Below are positions 1 through 8,068 of a stretch of 27,510 bases of DNA, piece after piece. The notes under the pieces were generated by a model that worked only from the letters and a program-made list of their open reading frames with translations, ran no database searches and had not been told where the DNA came from. The DNA is taken from contig DJEQ01000098.1 of assembly GCA_002431355.1 (NCBI GenBank), positions 1 through 27,510 on the forward strand, given 5' to 3'. The position numbers and the translations under genes are program-made. The first letter of the stretch is position 1. Every line of letters begins with the position of its first letter. Source of the stretch: Oribacterium sp. UBA5894. GTDB lineage: Bacteria > Bacillota > Clostridia > Lachnospirales > Lachnospiraceae.

Positions 1-118
1 GACCGGATGCCTGTAAGGACGCTGCTGCAGAGGTGTGATCATCGGTGCCACAGGCCATCCTCCCATGGACTGTTAAAAATGTGACGCAAAAGGGAGCCCT
101 TTTGCGTCAGCAAGCGTC
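1..118 (+). other. Window edge with a 13-bp hairpin
   Basis: No complete gene is seen. One frame is open from base 3 and stops at 36-38, so the tail of an upstream gene is possible but cannot be identified from 11 codons. At 82-109 there is a perfect inverted repeat (TGACGCAAAAGGG / CCCTTTTGCGTCA) with a 2-nt centre. It lacks a following T-run on the plus strand, so it is either a weak terminator or a structural element between the upstream gene and the tRNA promoter. Confidence 0.4.
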
Positions 119-147
119 TTGCATTTCCGATGGCGATACTTTATAAT
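119..147 (+). promoter_or_regulatory. Promoter of the tRNA-Leu unit
   Basis: TTGCAT at 119-124, a 17-bp spacer and a consensus TATAAT at 142-147. Initiation is expected near 154, about 12 bases before the tRNA-like fragment at 166 and 80 bases before the intact tRNA-Leu. Confidence 0.75.
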
Positions 148-165
148 AAATCGATTCATATTTCA

Positions 166-211
166 GCGGCTTTGGCGGAATTGGCAGACGCGCAGGATTT
201 AGGTTCTTCCG
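166..211 (+). pseudogene. Truncated tRNA-Leu remnant (5' half)
   Basis: About 46 bases match the 5' half of the intact tRNA-Leu at 234-279 at roughly 36 of 46 positions. The match covers the acceptor 5' strand, the D-arm with GGAATTGGCAGAC, and the anticodon loop TTTAGGT with anticodon TAG. It then breaks off: no variable arm, T-arm or matching acceptor 3' strand follows before the next tRNA begins. The anticodon stem is also imperfect. It lies between the promoter and the working tRNA and is presumably transcribed as leader. Confidence 0.7.
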
Positions 212-233
212 ACATACAAGCGACAAAACAAAT

Positions 234-315
234 GCGGAACTGATGGAATTGGCAGACATGCAAGATTTAGGTTCTTGTGCCGTGAGGCGTGTGGGTTCAA
301 GTCCCACGTTCCGCA
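234..315 (+). tRNA. tRNA-Leu (anticodon UAG)
   Basis: The acceptor stem GCGGAAC (234-240) pairs perfectly with GTTCCGC (308-314), followed by discriminator A at 315. The anticodon stem CAAGA/TCTTG encloses the loop TTTAGGT, giving anticodon UAG, which reads CUN leucine codons. A long class II variable arm (TGCCGTGAGGCGT) and a T-arm GTGGG-TTCAAGT-CCCAC are present. The 3' CCA is not encoded (TCA follows), so it must be added by CCA-adding enzyme. Transcription is from the promoter at 119-147, and an intrinsic terminator follows at 325. Confidence 0.96.
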
Positions 316-324
316 TCATTTACA

Positions 325-370
325 AGGGTTTTCTATGAATCATAAGATTTATGGAAAGCCCTTTTTCTTT
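325..370 (+). terminator. Intrinsic terminator of tRNA-Leu
   Basis: A 17-bp stem starts AGGGTTTTC (325 on) and closes with GGAAAGCCCT (353-362), allowing a few G-U pairs. It has an ATAA loop and is followed by a T-rich tract to about 370. Confidence 0.85.
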
Positions 371-517
371 ACTCTTTTTTAATCTGAATGAATAAGAACA
401 ACTCCATTTGTACTCGTAAGATTTTTCTACTCCTATTTTCAGGTCTTCCCTCCTATATTTCACCTTCCTTTCCTCTGAAAATTGTGCTTTAATTAGTACA
501 CTGAAAGAGGAGGAAAC

Positions 518-1228
518 ATGCTGAAAATCGCGGTGGTAGAAGATCAGAGTGACACAAGGGCGTGTCTATGCCGGTTTATTCGACAGTATGCGGAGGAGCA
601 TCAGCTTCAGCTCGAGCTTCAGGAGCTGAGTGATGGTGCAGAAATTGCAGAAAACTATACGCCGGGGCGTGATATCATCTTTCTGGATGTCGAAATGCCA
701 CAGCTGGACGGATTTGGTGCTGCGGAAAGAATTCGCGCCGTGGATCCGGAGGTGGTCCTCGTGTTTGTGACGAACATGGCGCAGTACGCGATTCGAGGAT
801 ATGAGGTGGATGCACTAGATTATGTGCTGAAGCCGGTGAATTATGCGCAGTTTGCGCTCAAGCTGTCACGTGCCCTTCAGCGCGTCGAGCGGCGGAAGGG
901 CGGACAGGTGACACTGCAGCTGCCGGGTGGAGATGTCCAGCTTCTGTATACAAAGGAGATCCATTATCTCGAAACCAGCAGTCGGATGCTTCATTATCAT
1001 ACGGTAAAAGGCATTTTTTCCGTACGTGCAAGTCTTCAGAGCGCAGAGAAGCAGCTGGCAGGCTATCATTTTGCACGCTGTAATCAGTGCTACCTCGTGA
1101 ACCTCGCGCATGTACGGGGCATCGAGGATGGCTTCGTCCTGGTGGGGGAGGACCGTCTGGAGGTGAGCCGCCGCCAGCGTGCAGCCTTCATGACGGCACT
1201 GGCCTCGTATATGGGAGGGGCACTGTGA
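518..1228 (+). CDS. LytTR-family response regulator
   Basis: A 236-residue two-component response regulator of the AgrA/LytR type. Residues 1-120 form a receiver domain with the acidic pair E8/D9, phospho-acceptor D57 in FLDVEMP, switch residue T85 and lysine K105 in LKPV. Residues about 130-236 form a LytTR DNA-binding domain that would bind direct repeats upstream of target promoters. The ATG follows AGAGGAGG with good spacing. The partner is presumably the GHKL protein starting at 1395. Targets are unknown; the carbohydrate operon downstream is only a positional guess. The stop codon overlaps the ATG of a 14-codon ORF in a TGATG junction. Confidence 0.93.
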   Translation: MLKIAVVEDQSDTRACLCRFIRQYAEEHQLQLELQELSDGAEIAENYTPGRDIIFLDVEMPQLDGFGAAERIRAVDPEVVLVFVTNMAQYAIRGYEVDALDYVLKPVNYAQFALKLSRALQRVERRKGGQVTLQLPGGDVQLLYTKEIHYLETSSRMLHYHTVKGIFSVRASLQSAEKQLAGYHFARCNQCYLVNLAHVRGIEDGFVLVGEDRLEVSRRQRAAFMTALASYMGGAL

Positions 1229-1272
1229 TGCACTTGTCGAAAGCGTTGAAGTCCCTGCCCACACACGTGTAG
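1228..1272 (+). CDS. Possible 14-residue peptide ORF at the regulator-sensor junction
   Basis: The regulator's stop TGA (1226-1228) shares its last base with an ATG, giving a TGATG coupling junction. GGAGGGG at 1214-1220 lies seven bases upstream, as a ribosome site should. The ORF encodes MHLSKALKSLPTHV, a short cationic peptide, and stops at TAG 1270-1272. It matches no peptide I recognise and is shorter than AgrD-type precursors. It may be a translated coupling peptide, a signal, or chance. Confidence 0.25.
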   Translation: MHLSKALKSLPTHV

Positions 1273-1394
1273 CCTTCATAATGGCGCGGGCATCCTGCAT
1301 GGGAATACCCTGTGGTGTGCCTGCCTGCTATTTTGCATCTTCGGGAGCGTCATGCGATGAGGAATGTTACTCACATCGAAACAGGAGATATTTT

Positions 1395-2732
1395 ATGACT
1401 TTTCTTCTTGGGAATACCCTGCGCCGTGCACTGCTTCGATGGTGCGCGGCGCTTGCTTTCTGCCTGCCACTTCGGCACCGTTCGCATTTCTGGGCGCGGG
1501 CCCTGGGCATGCTGGTGCCACTGACGATCCTTACACAGCTGCTGAATCCGCTGGAAAGGTCTTCTACGCTTCTGCAGCAGCAGATTTCACTGCTGCTTCT
1601 GTATGCTGCCTTTTTCCTTCTGCTGGGTGGCATGATTTTTCTGTCCGTGGACATTGACTGGAAGGGAGCGCTGTACTGTGCGGTATGGAGCCTCCTGGCA
1701 GCGCAGACGGCGTATGAAGGCTGGAGTATGCTGGAGCATGTCGCGGCCGGACGTGGGCAGGTACTGGATACGGCATCGCCGCCGACCTTCCTGCTTCAGA
1801 TTCTCACCGGAGCACTGTTTTTTGGACTCATTCATCTATTGCTCGGTCGCCGCCTCCCCTACAAGGGAAAGTACTGCATTGGACCGCGGCAGCTGATCTG
1901 CTCCTTCTTCATTGGCACACTCTTTATGCTGCAGGCCGCCGTGCTCTGCGACGCTCGTGTCGATCAATGGCCGCTGAGCCTTAAGGTGACCATGCTGATC
2001 GGGCAGCTCTATTTTCTGACGCTTCTCTATGTCCAGACCGACGTATTTAAGATGGTGGCCATGCAGAAGGAGATGGATGTACTGAACCTTCTCTATGATC
2101 GGCAGCGGCAGCAGTACCAGTTTGCACGGCAGAGTGTACAGATCATTAATAAGCGCTGCCATGAGCTTCGGGTGCAGATTGCGAATCTTCGAAAGCAGGG
2201 CTCGAACGCGATCGCCCCGGAGCTCCTCGAGGATGCGGATCGTGCCACGCGGCTCTTCGATGCAAACCGGAATACGGGCAATGAGGTGCTCGATGTCGTG
2301 CTTCCAGAGAAGGTCATTCTGTGTGAAGCACGCGGCATACAGCTCAACACGGTCGTGAATGGCAGCTGCCTCGACTTCATTGAAGCCGGGGACCTGTATG
2401 CGCTGTTTGCGAATGCACTGGACTACGCGGTGGAAAGCGCCATTGAGACGGCGGACCCGACGCGTCGCAGCATTGACTTCCGCGTCTTCGTACGACAGAC
2501 CTTCGTGGTGGTCAATGTCACAAGCCCGCAGCGCCCGGTGGAGAAGCGGGAGGGAAGACCTGCGCAGTATGAGCTGAAGGTGCTGAAGCATCTTGTAAAG
2601 AAGTACCAGGGGACGCTTTCACTGGAGGAAAAGGATGGATTCTTCTCGATGAACATTCTGTTCCCGCAGGGGACCCGGAAGCCAGAAGCGGAGCCGAAAC
2701 GAACAATGAGCGCAGCACCACCGCACCGGTGA
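1395..2732 (+). CDS. Membrane GHKL sensor protein (AgrC-like), partner of the LytTR regulator
   Basis: A 445-residue sensor of the AgrC-like histidine kinase family. The start is ATG 1395, with AGGAGA six bases upstream; an in-frame ATG at 1281 has no ribosome site and would add a cysteine-rich 38-residue tail made from the repeat junction. Residues about 10-215 hold six or seven membrane segments. A helical linker follows, with H256 in CHELRVQI as the candidate phospho-histidine. The ATPase-like domain has an N-box (N340, D343 in FANALDYAVESA). The glycine-rich G-box seen in relatives (GxGL) is replaced by RPAQYELKVL near 388-397, so ATP binding may be altered. The ligand is unknown. Transcription with the upstream regulator is likely. 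Confidence 0.85.
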   Translation: MTFLLGNTLRRALLRWCAALAFCLPLRHRSHFWARALGMLVPLTILTQLLNPLERSSTLLQQQISLLLLYAAFFLLLGGMIFLSVDIDWKGALYCAVWSLLAAQTAYEGWSMLEHVAAGRGQVLDTASPPTFLLQILTGALFFGLIHLLLGRRLPYKGKYCIGPRQLICSFFIGTLFMLQAAVLCDARVDQWPLSLKVTMLIGQLYFLTLLYVQTDVFKMVAMQKEMDVLNLLYDRQRQQYQFARQSVQIINKRCHELRVQIANLRKQGSNAIAPELLEDADRATRLFDANRNTGNEVLDVVLPEKVILCEARGIQLNTVVNGSCLDFIEAGDLYALFANALDYAVESAIETADPTRRSIDFRVFVRQTFVVVNVTSPQRPVEKREGRPAQYELKVLKHLVKKYQGTLSLEEKDGFFSMNILFPQGTRKPEAEPKRTMSAAPPHR

Positions 2733-2858
2733 GGATACATCCCAGGGATCAACGGAGGGAGCAGGTACTGCGCAGCGTCACCGCACAGAATCGGCAGCAG
2801 GCATCCAGAATTTTGTATACAAAGAAAAACAGTACAGCAGAATAAACGAAGATCATTT
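2733..2858 (+). other. Spacer without a recognisable gene
   Basis: No ORF with a ribosome site and no RNA signature is seen between the sensor gene and its terminator. Confidence 0.5.
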
Positions 2859-2894
2859 CGCACCGCTTCCAAAATTCGAAGCAGTGCGTTTTTT
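2859..2894 (+). terminator. Intrinsic terminator after the regulator-sensor pair
   Basis: CGCACCGCTTC (2859-2869) pairs with GAAGCAGTGCG (2878-2888) with a single C-A mismatch, followed by six T. Confidence 0.85.
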
Positions 2895-2979
2895 ATGTCA
2901 AAAATCACAAAAACAAAGAGCAAAATTTGACATTCAAAAACCGAATAGACACGCATTCTGACCGAACATCGCATCGGTA

Positions 2980-3007
2980 TTGTGCACTTCGTGCACCCTG
3001 ATAAAAT
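2980..3007 (+). promoter_or_regulatory. Promoter of the glycosidase operon with a GTGCAC dyad
   Basis: TTGTGC at 2980-2985, a 16-bp spacer and TAAAAT at 3002-3007. Two copies of GTGCAC (2982-2987 and 2991-2996), three bases apart, overlap the -35 box and spacer as a 15-bp dyad. This is a natural place for a repressor. A second TTGACA (2927-2932) has no good -10. Confidence 0.55.
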
Positions 3008-3062
3008 ATAAACGATTGAAACAGGAACGAAATAAAACGCATGGAACGACAGGAGGAAATGG

Positions 3063-4985
3063 ATGCGAAGAAGCATAAAGCTGATGAAGGACTGGCAGTT
3101 TACCGGCCCGGATGGCCAGACGATCACACTGGATCTGCCACATACGTGGAATGCAAAGGATGGACAGGACGGTGGCAATGATTACTGGCGCGGCACCTGC
3201 AGCTATACTCGGCACTTTGCGGCTCCGGAAGCGGACCTGCAGAACGAGGCGGTATGGCTTCAGTTTGAAGGCGTGAATGCAAGCGCCCAGGTGAAGCTGA
3301 ACGGAAAGGAGCTCTGCCGCCATGACGGTGGCTATTCCACCTTCCGCGCGGAGATCACCGACCTTCTGGAGGAAGACAATACCCTGACCGTTCAGGTCGA
3401 TAACAGTGTCAATCATCGTGTCTATCCGCAGAAGGCGGACTTCACCTTCTACGGTGGCATTTACCGTGACGTTACCCTGCTGATCGTGCAGAAGAATCAC
3501 ATTGCCCTCGGACACTTTGGGGACAGCGGCGTGAAGATCACACCGACGCTTGCGGAGGATGGCTCCGCGGAGATTCATGTAGAAACCCTGGTGGAGGGCG
3601 AAGGCTGTGTAAGCATTGAGCTCCTGGATGCTGAAGGAACGCGCGTGGCGAGCGCAGAGGGTCCGGATGCCCGGATGACGCTTGCGAATCCGCATCTCTG
3701 GAATGGCGTAAAGGATCCGTATCTTTACACCTGTACCGTTCGTCTGACGACAGGGGACGAGCTGCTGGATGAGGTCTCCACCCAGGTCGGCATTCGAAGC
3801 TTCTCCGTGGATGCAAAGAAGGGCTTTTTCCTGAATGGAAAGCCGTATCCCCTTCACGGTGTTTCCCGACACCAGGATCGGAAGGGGCTGGGCAATGCCA
3901 TCGACCGCGCCATGCATGACGAGGATATGGCGCTCATCCGGGAGATGGGGGTAAATACGGTTCGTCTCGCTCATTATCAGCATGATCAGTACTTCTACGA
4001 TCTCTGTGATCGCTATGGCATGATCGTCTGGGCGGAGATCCCGTACATTTCGGAGCATATGCCGAAGGGGCGCGAGAACACCATCTCGCAGATGAAGGAG
4101 CTGATTCATCAGAACTACAATCATCCATCCATCGTCTGCTGGGGCGTCTCCAACGAGATCACCATTTCCACAAAGGATAAGAAGGACATGCTCGATAACC
4201 ATCGGGTGCTGAATGAGCTCTGCCATACGATGGACCCGACGCGCCTGACCACCCTGGCCTGCTATGCGATGTGCGGACCGTTCAATCCGGTAGCACACAT
4301 CACGGATCTCGTGAGCTGGAATCTCTATCTCGGCTGGTATGTGCCGGGCCTGTTCCTGAATGATCTCTGGATGGATTTCTTCCATCTCGTGTATCCGAAG
4401 CGCCCACTCGGCTTTTCTGAGTATGGCGCCGAGGGTATGCCGAACCTGCACAGCGCACATCCGCGCCGAGGGGACCACAGTGAGGAGTATCAGGCACTGT
4501 ATCACGAGTACATGCTTCGCTGCTTCGATCGCCATCCATGGCTCTGGGCTACGCATGTCTGGAACATGTTTGACTTTGCAGCCGACGCCCGTGACCAGGG
4601 TGGAGAGCCGGGCATGAATCATAAGGGCCTCGTGACCTTCGATCGAAAGACACGAAAGGACAGCTTCTACCTGTATAAGGCATGGTGGAGCGAGGATCCG
4701 TTTGTTCATATCTGCTCAAAGCGCTTTACCGATCGCACCGAAAAGGAAATCAAGGTGAAGGTGTACTCGAATCAGCCGTCGGTGACGCTGTATGCAAATG
4801 GTACGAAGCTTCAGGAGAAGCGTGGTGCGCATGTATTTGAGTTTACGCTGCCGCTGGAGAACAGCGTCACGGTAAAGGCCGTGGCTGGGGAGTGCACGGA
4901 TCAGGCAAGCTTCCGAAAGGTTGCAACAGCAAATCCAGCCTATAAGCTCGTAAAGACGAAGTCGAAGAGCGCGAACTGGGTATAA
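3063..4985 (+). CDS. Glycoside hydrolase family 2 exo-beta-glycosidase (beta-galactosidase or beta-glucuronidase)
   Basis: A 640-residue retaining GH2 enzyme. In order: N-terminal jelly-roll sugar-binding domain (about 1-145), immunoglobulin-like domain (about 150-248), and TIM-barrel (about 250-560) with a short C-terminal tail. Acid/base is E365 (GVSNE) and nucleophile E453 (FSEYG); the family signature reads DLCDRYGMIVWAEIP. No signal peptide is seen, so it acts in the cytoplasm on imported sugars. The ATG follows AGGAGG by six bases. NHKG at 519-522 resembles the NxKG motif tied to beta-glucuronidase specificity, but similar strings occur in GH2 beta-galactosidases, so the substrate is open. 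It is first in an operon with a GH3 gene and a GPH symporter. Confidence 0.93.
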   Translation: MRRSIKLMKDWQFTGPDGQTITLDLPHTWNAKDGQDGGNDYWRGTCSYTRHFAAPEADLQNEAVWLQFEGVNASAQVKLNGKELCRHDGGYSTFRAEITDLLEEDNTLTVQVDNSVNHRVYPQKADFTFYGGIYRDVTLLIVQKNHIALGHFGDSGVKITPTLAEDGSAEIHVETLVEGEGCVSIELLDAEGTRVASAEGPDARMTLANPHLWNGVKDPYLYTCTVRLTTGDELLDEVSTQVGIRSFSVDAKKGFFLNGKPYPLHGVSRHQDRKGLGNAIDRAMHDEDMALIREMGVNTVRLAHYQHDQYFYDLCDRYGMIVWAEIPYISEHMPKGRENTISQMKELIHQNYNHPSIVCWGVSNEITISTKDKKDMLDNHRVLNELCHTMDPTRLTTLACYAMCGPFNPVAHITDLVSWNLYLGWYVPGLFLNDLWMDFFHLVYPKRPLGFSEYGAEGMPNLHSAHPRRGDHSEEYQALYHEYMLRCFDRHPWLWATHVWNMFDFAADARDQGGEPGMNHKGLVTFDRKTRKDSFYLYKAWWSEDPFVHICSKRFTDRTEKEIKVKVYSNQPSVTLYANGTKLQEKRGAHVFEFTLPLENSVTVKAVAGECTDQASFRKVATANPAYKLVKTKSKSANWV

Positions 4986-5044
4986 AAGGGGGAACATAGC
5001 GCATCTGCGCTTGTTATATAAAGTTTCATAGTGGAGGAAAAGAC

Positions 5045-8000
5045 GTGAAAAAGCAAAACCATAAAGTGGCTTTATGGACGGGACTTACCGGCGTGTCGGC
5101 GGTTCTGACCGTGGGCGCCATCGTGGGCAATGTCATTGCCAATCAGTATGCAACGACCATCAATGTTGCGCTGAATGCATCGACCTATAAGATCATTCAT
5201 GGCGACACAACGGGCGATACCGAGTATTTCAAGAAGAGCTTCTCATCCGATGAGGAGCGTGAGGCCTACGAGGCGGAGCTCTGTGCAACCGTAGAGGCTG
5301 AGGGTGCAGCACTTCTCAAGAATGACAATGCAGCACTGCCGCTGGCATCGGGGGCAAAGGTCAGCCTCTTCGGTCACGGTGCGGTGGATCTCATGTACGG
5401 CGGAACCGGATCCGGTGCCGTGGATACCAGTAAGGCACCGAATATGAAGGATGCACTGGAGAGTCAGGGCATCCAGATCAACCAGAAGCTGTGGGATCTT
5501 TATAAGTCGGATGACATGATGAAGAACTACAGTCGAAAGACACCGGAGTCCATCTCTGATACGCTGGAGGCGAATACCCAGTTTGCGGTCAACGAAGCAC
5601 CATGGAGCAAGCTGGAGAGCGCGGAGTCCAGCTTCCAGGATTATGGCGATGCGGCCATTGTCGTTCTTTCTCGTGCCGGTGGCGAGGGTGCAGACCTTCC
5701 GAGTGGTACGAACGGTACGACGGACAGCTGGATCTCCAGCAGCGAAGGCAGCGGCAATTACCTTGAGCTTTCGAAGGAGGAGCTGGAGCTTCTTGAGAAC
5801 CTGAAGAAGCTGAAGGATCAGGGCACCTTCAAGTCCATCATCGTGCTGGTGAACAGCTCGAATGCACTGGAGCTCGATTTCCTGAACCCGGAGATCTGTG
5901 GTGAGGATTATGGCATTGACGCTGCGATGTGGATCGGCGATGTCGGTCAGACCGGTATCAATGGTGTCGCTCAGCTTCTGTCTGGTGCGGTGACACCATC
6001 CGGCTCCCTTGTAGACACCTACCTCTATGACAATATGGCAAATCCGGCGATGTACAACTTCTACACGCAGGCCTATCCGAATGCGGCAGAGTATGAGCTG
6101 CTCACGGCGGACGCCGACGTGCAGGGCATGTACAGCGTGTACCAGGAGGGCATTTACCTCGGCTATCGCTATTTCGAGACCCGCTACGAGGATGCCGTTA
6201 TGGGTGCGGACAATGTCGGCGACTACGACTGGGCAAGCACCGTGGCGTATCCGTTTGGCTACGGTGACAGCTACACAAGCTTCGAGTACAGTGACTTTAC
6301 TGTAAACGAGACCGACGACGCGTTTGATATCACGCTGAAGGTAACGAATACCGGAAATACCTACTCTGGAAAGGAGACCGTACAGATCTACTTCCAGTCG
6401 CCATATACCGATTATGATCGTGAAAATGGCATTGAGAAGGCCGCAGCCGAGTTCTGCGGATTTGCAAAGACCGAGGTACTGGCACCGGGTGAGTCCCAGG
6501 ATGTCGAGATCACGGTGAAGAAGAGCGAGCTTCGGACCTATGACAGCAATACAGCGAAGACCTACATTGTAGATGCCGGTGATTACTACTTCACGGCCGC
6601 AACCGACTCTCATAACGCTGTAAACAACATTCTCGCGGCGAAGGGCTACACGGTGGAGAATACCGAGGGCCGCATGACCGAGGATGGTGATGCAGAGCTT
6701 GTATGGAAGTGGACGAACGATGCGCTCGACACCACGACCTATGCGACGAGCGTCACCGGTGCCACGATCACAAACCTCTTTGATGAGGCGGATCCAAACA
6801 AGAGCAGCGATGCACCGGGCGAGGTAACCTGGCTTTCACGCTCCGACTGGACGGGTACCTTCCCGACGAAGCCGGCAGCACTTACGGCAAACGAGACCAT
6901 GGCGAAGCACCTCGCATTTACCCAGTACGATGGCTCTCTTGCGGACAGCGTGGAAATGCCGACCCTGGGTGCAAAGAACGGCCTGACGCTGGCCTCTATG
7001 ATCGGCAGAGATTTCGACGATCCGGAGTGGGAGACGCTTCTCGATCAGCTGACCTTTGACGAGATGGTGAACACCATCACCCTGGGCTTCCATAATACAG
7101 CAGCCGTCGCTTCCATCGGTAAGACCGCAACGAAGGATGAGAATGGCCCACAGGGTCTGACGGCCGCACTGACCGGTGGCGCTTCTGCGATGTGCTACAC
7201 GTCGGAGGACGTCATGGCAGCCACCTTTAATACCGATCTTATCAATAAGGTCGGCGAGTGCATCGGAGAAGACTGTCTCTCCATGGGCTACTCCGGTCTC
7301 TATGGACCGGGCATCAATATGCACCGTACCGCTTACTCCGGACGTAACTTTGAGTACTATTCCGAGGATCCGTTTGTGGCCGGTACCATCTGTGCCTCCG
7401 AGGTACAGGGCATCCAGTCCAAGGGCGTGTATGTATACCTGAAGCACGTTGCACTGAACGATTCGGAGAGCAGCCGTCGAGGCGTGAACACCTGGCTGAA
7501 CGAGCAGACCGCACGTGAAATCTATCTCGAGGTTGCGGACAAGGCCATCACCGAGGGTGGTGCATGGGATGTCATGACGGGCTTCAACCGCTGGGGTACG
7601 ACCTGGTGTGGTGCCAATGAAAACCTGCTGACAACGTACCTTCGCGGTGAGCTTGGTATGCGCGGCATGTGCATTACCGACTTCTCCGGCTCCAGCCAGT
7701 ACATGGATCTTGTGGATGGTCTCATCGCAGGCTCTGACATCTGGGACAGCCCAATGCCGAAGATCCATACGACAAAGGCTGCAAATTATAAGAACGATGC
7801 GTATATTGTGACGAAGATGCGTGCTGCCATGCATCATATCCTGTATACGGTTGTGAATTCGAATGCGATGAATGGCTGGTCCTCTGGCGATACGCTGAAG
7901 ACCGTGACACCGTGGTGGCAGACGGCCATCTATGCGCTGATCGGACTCTTTGCAGTACTGACCGCGCTCAGCGCATGGCGTCTCTCCGTTGCACTGAAGC

Positions 8001-8068
8001 TCCAGAAGCTTGCAAAGAAGGACGAAGAAAATACGACCCCTGTCTCTAAAGGAGAAATGGATGAGTGA
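5045..8068 (+). CDS. Membrane-tethered GH3 beta-glycosidase with permuted domain order
   Basis: A 1007-residue protein, probably a beta-glucosidase or related GH3 enzyme. An N-terminal membrane segment (about 8-34) follows a KKQNHK start. The GH3 C-terminal domain then comes first (about 70-380), a fibronectin III-like domain follows (about 415-500), and the catalytic (alpha/beta)8 domain is last (about 650-935). That is the reverse of the usual GH3 order. The catalytic domain shows K800/H801 in LKHVALND and nucleophile D879 in CITDFSG. A second membrane helix lies near 957-978, with a charged cytoplasmic tail. The body is therefore predicted to sit outside, anchored at both ends. The start is GTG with GGAGG seven bases upstream, 59 bases after the GH2 gene. 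Confidence 0.92.
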   Translation: MKKQNHKVALWTGLTGVSAVLTVGAIVGNVIANQYATTINVALNASTYKIIHGDTTGDTEYFKKSFSSDEEREAYEAELCATVEAEGAALLKNDNAALPLASGAKVSLFGHGAVDLMYGGTGSGAVDTSKAPNMKDALESQGIQINQKLWDLYKSDDMMKNYSRKTPESISDTLEANTQFAVNEAPWSKLESAESSFQDYGDAAIVVLSRAGGEGADLPSGTNGTTDSWISSSEGSGNYLELSKEELELLENLKKLKDQGTFKSIIVLVNSSNALELDFLNPEICGEDYGIDAAMWIGDVGQTGINGVAQLLSGAVTPSGSLVDTYLYDNMANPAMYNFYTQAYPNAAEYELLTADADVQGMYSVYQEGIYLGYRYFETRYEDAVMGADNVGDYDWASTVAYPFGYGDSYTSFEYSDFTVNETDDAFDITLKVTNTGNTYSGKETVQIYFQSPYTDYDRENGIEKAAAEFCGFAKTEVLAPGESQDVEITVKKSELRTYDSNTAKTYIVDAGDYYFTAATDSHNAVNNILAAKGYTVENTEGRMTEDGDAELVWKWTNDALDTTTYATSVTGATITNLFDEADPNKSSDAPGEVTWLSRSDWTGTFPTKPAALTANETMAKHLAFTQYDGSLADSVEMPTLGAKNGLTLASMIGRDFDDPEWETLLDQLTFDEMVNTITLGFHNTAAVASIGKTATKDENGPQGLTAALTGGASAMCYTSEDVMAATFNTDLINKVGECIGEDCLSMGYSGLYGPGINMHRTAYSGRNFEYYSEDPFVAGTICASEVQGIQSKGVYVYLKHVALNDSESSRRGVNTWLNEQTAREIYLEVADKAITEGGAWDVMTGFNRWGTTWCGANENLLTTYLRGELGMRGMCITDFSGSSQYMDLVDGLIAGSDIWDSPMPKIHTTKAANYKNDAYIVTKMRAAMHHILYTVVNSNAMNGWSSGDTLKTVTPWWQTAIYALIGLFAVLTALSAWRLSVALKLQKLAKKDEENTTPVSKGEMDE

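Noticed and set aside
1281..1394. Upstream start for the sensor gene at ATG 1281
   Set aside because: It lacks a ribosome site, and the added cysteine-rich stretch is derived from the degenerate repeat. ATG 1395 has AGGAGA at proper spacing.
2934..4709. A 591-codon minus-strand open frame opposite the GH2 gene
   Set aside because: It mirrors codon use of the GH2 gene, has no ribosome site and its translation shows no domain. The GH2 protein has all catalytic motifs.
5243..6613. A 456-codon minus-strand open frame opposite the GH3 gene
   Set aside because: Shadow of a strongly biased codon pattern; no start context or domain.
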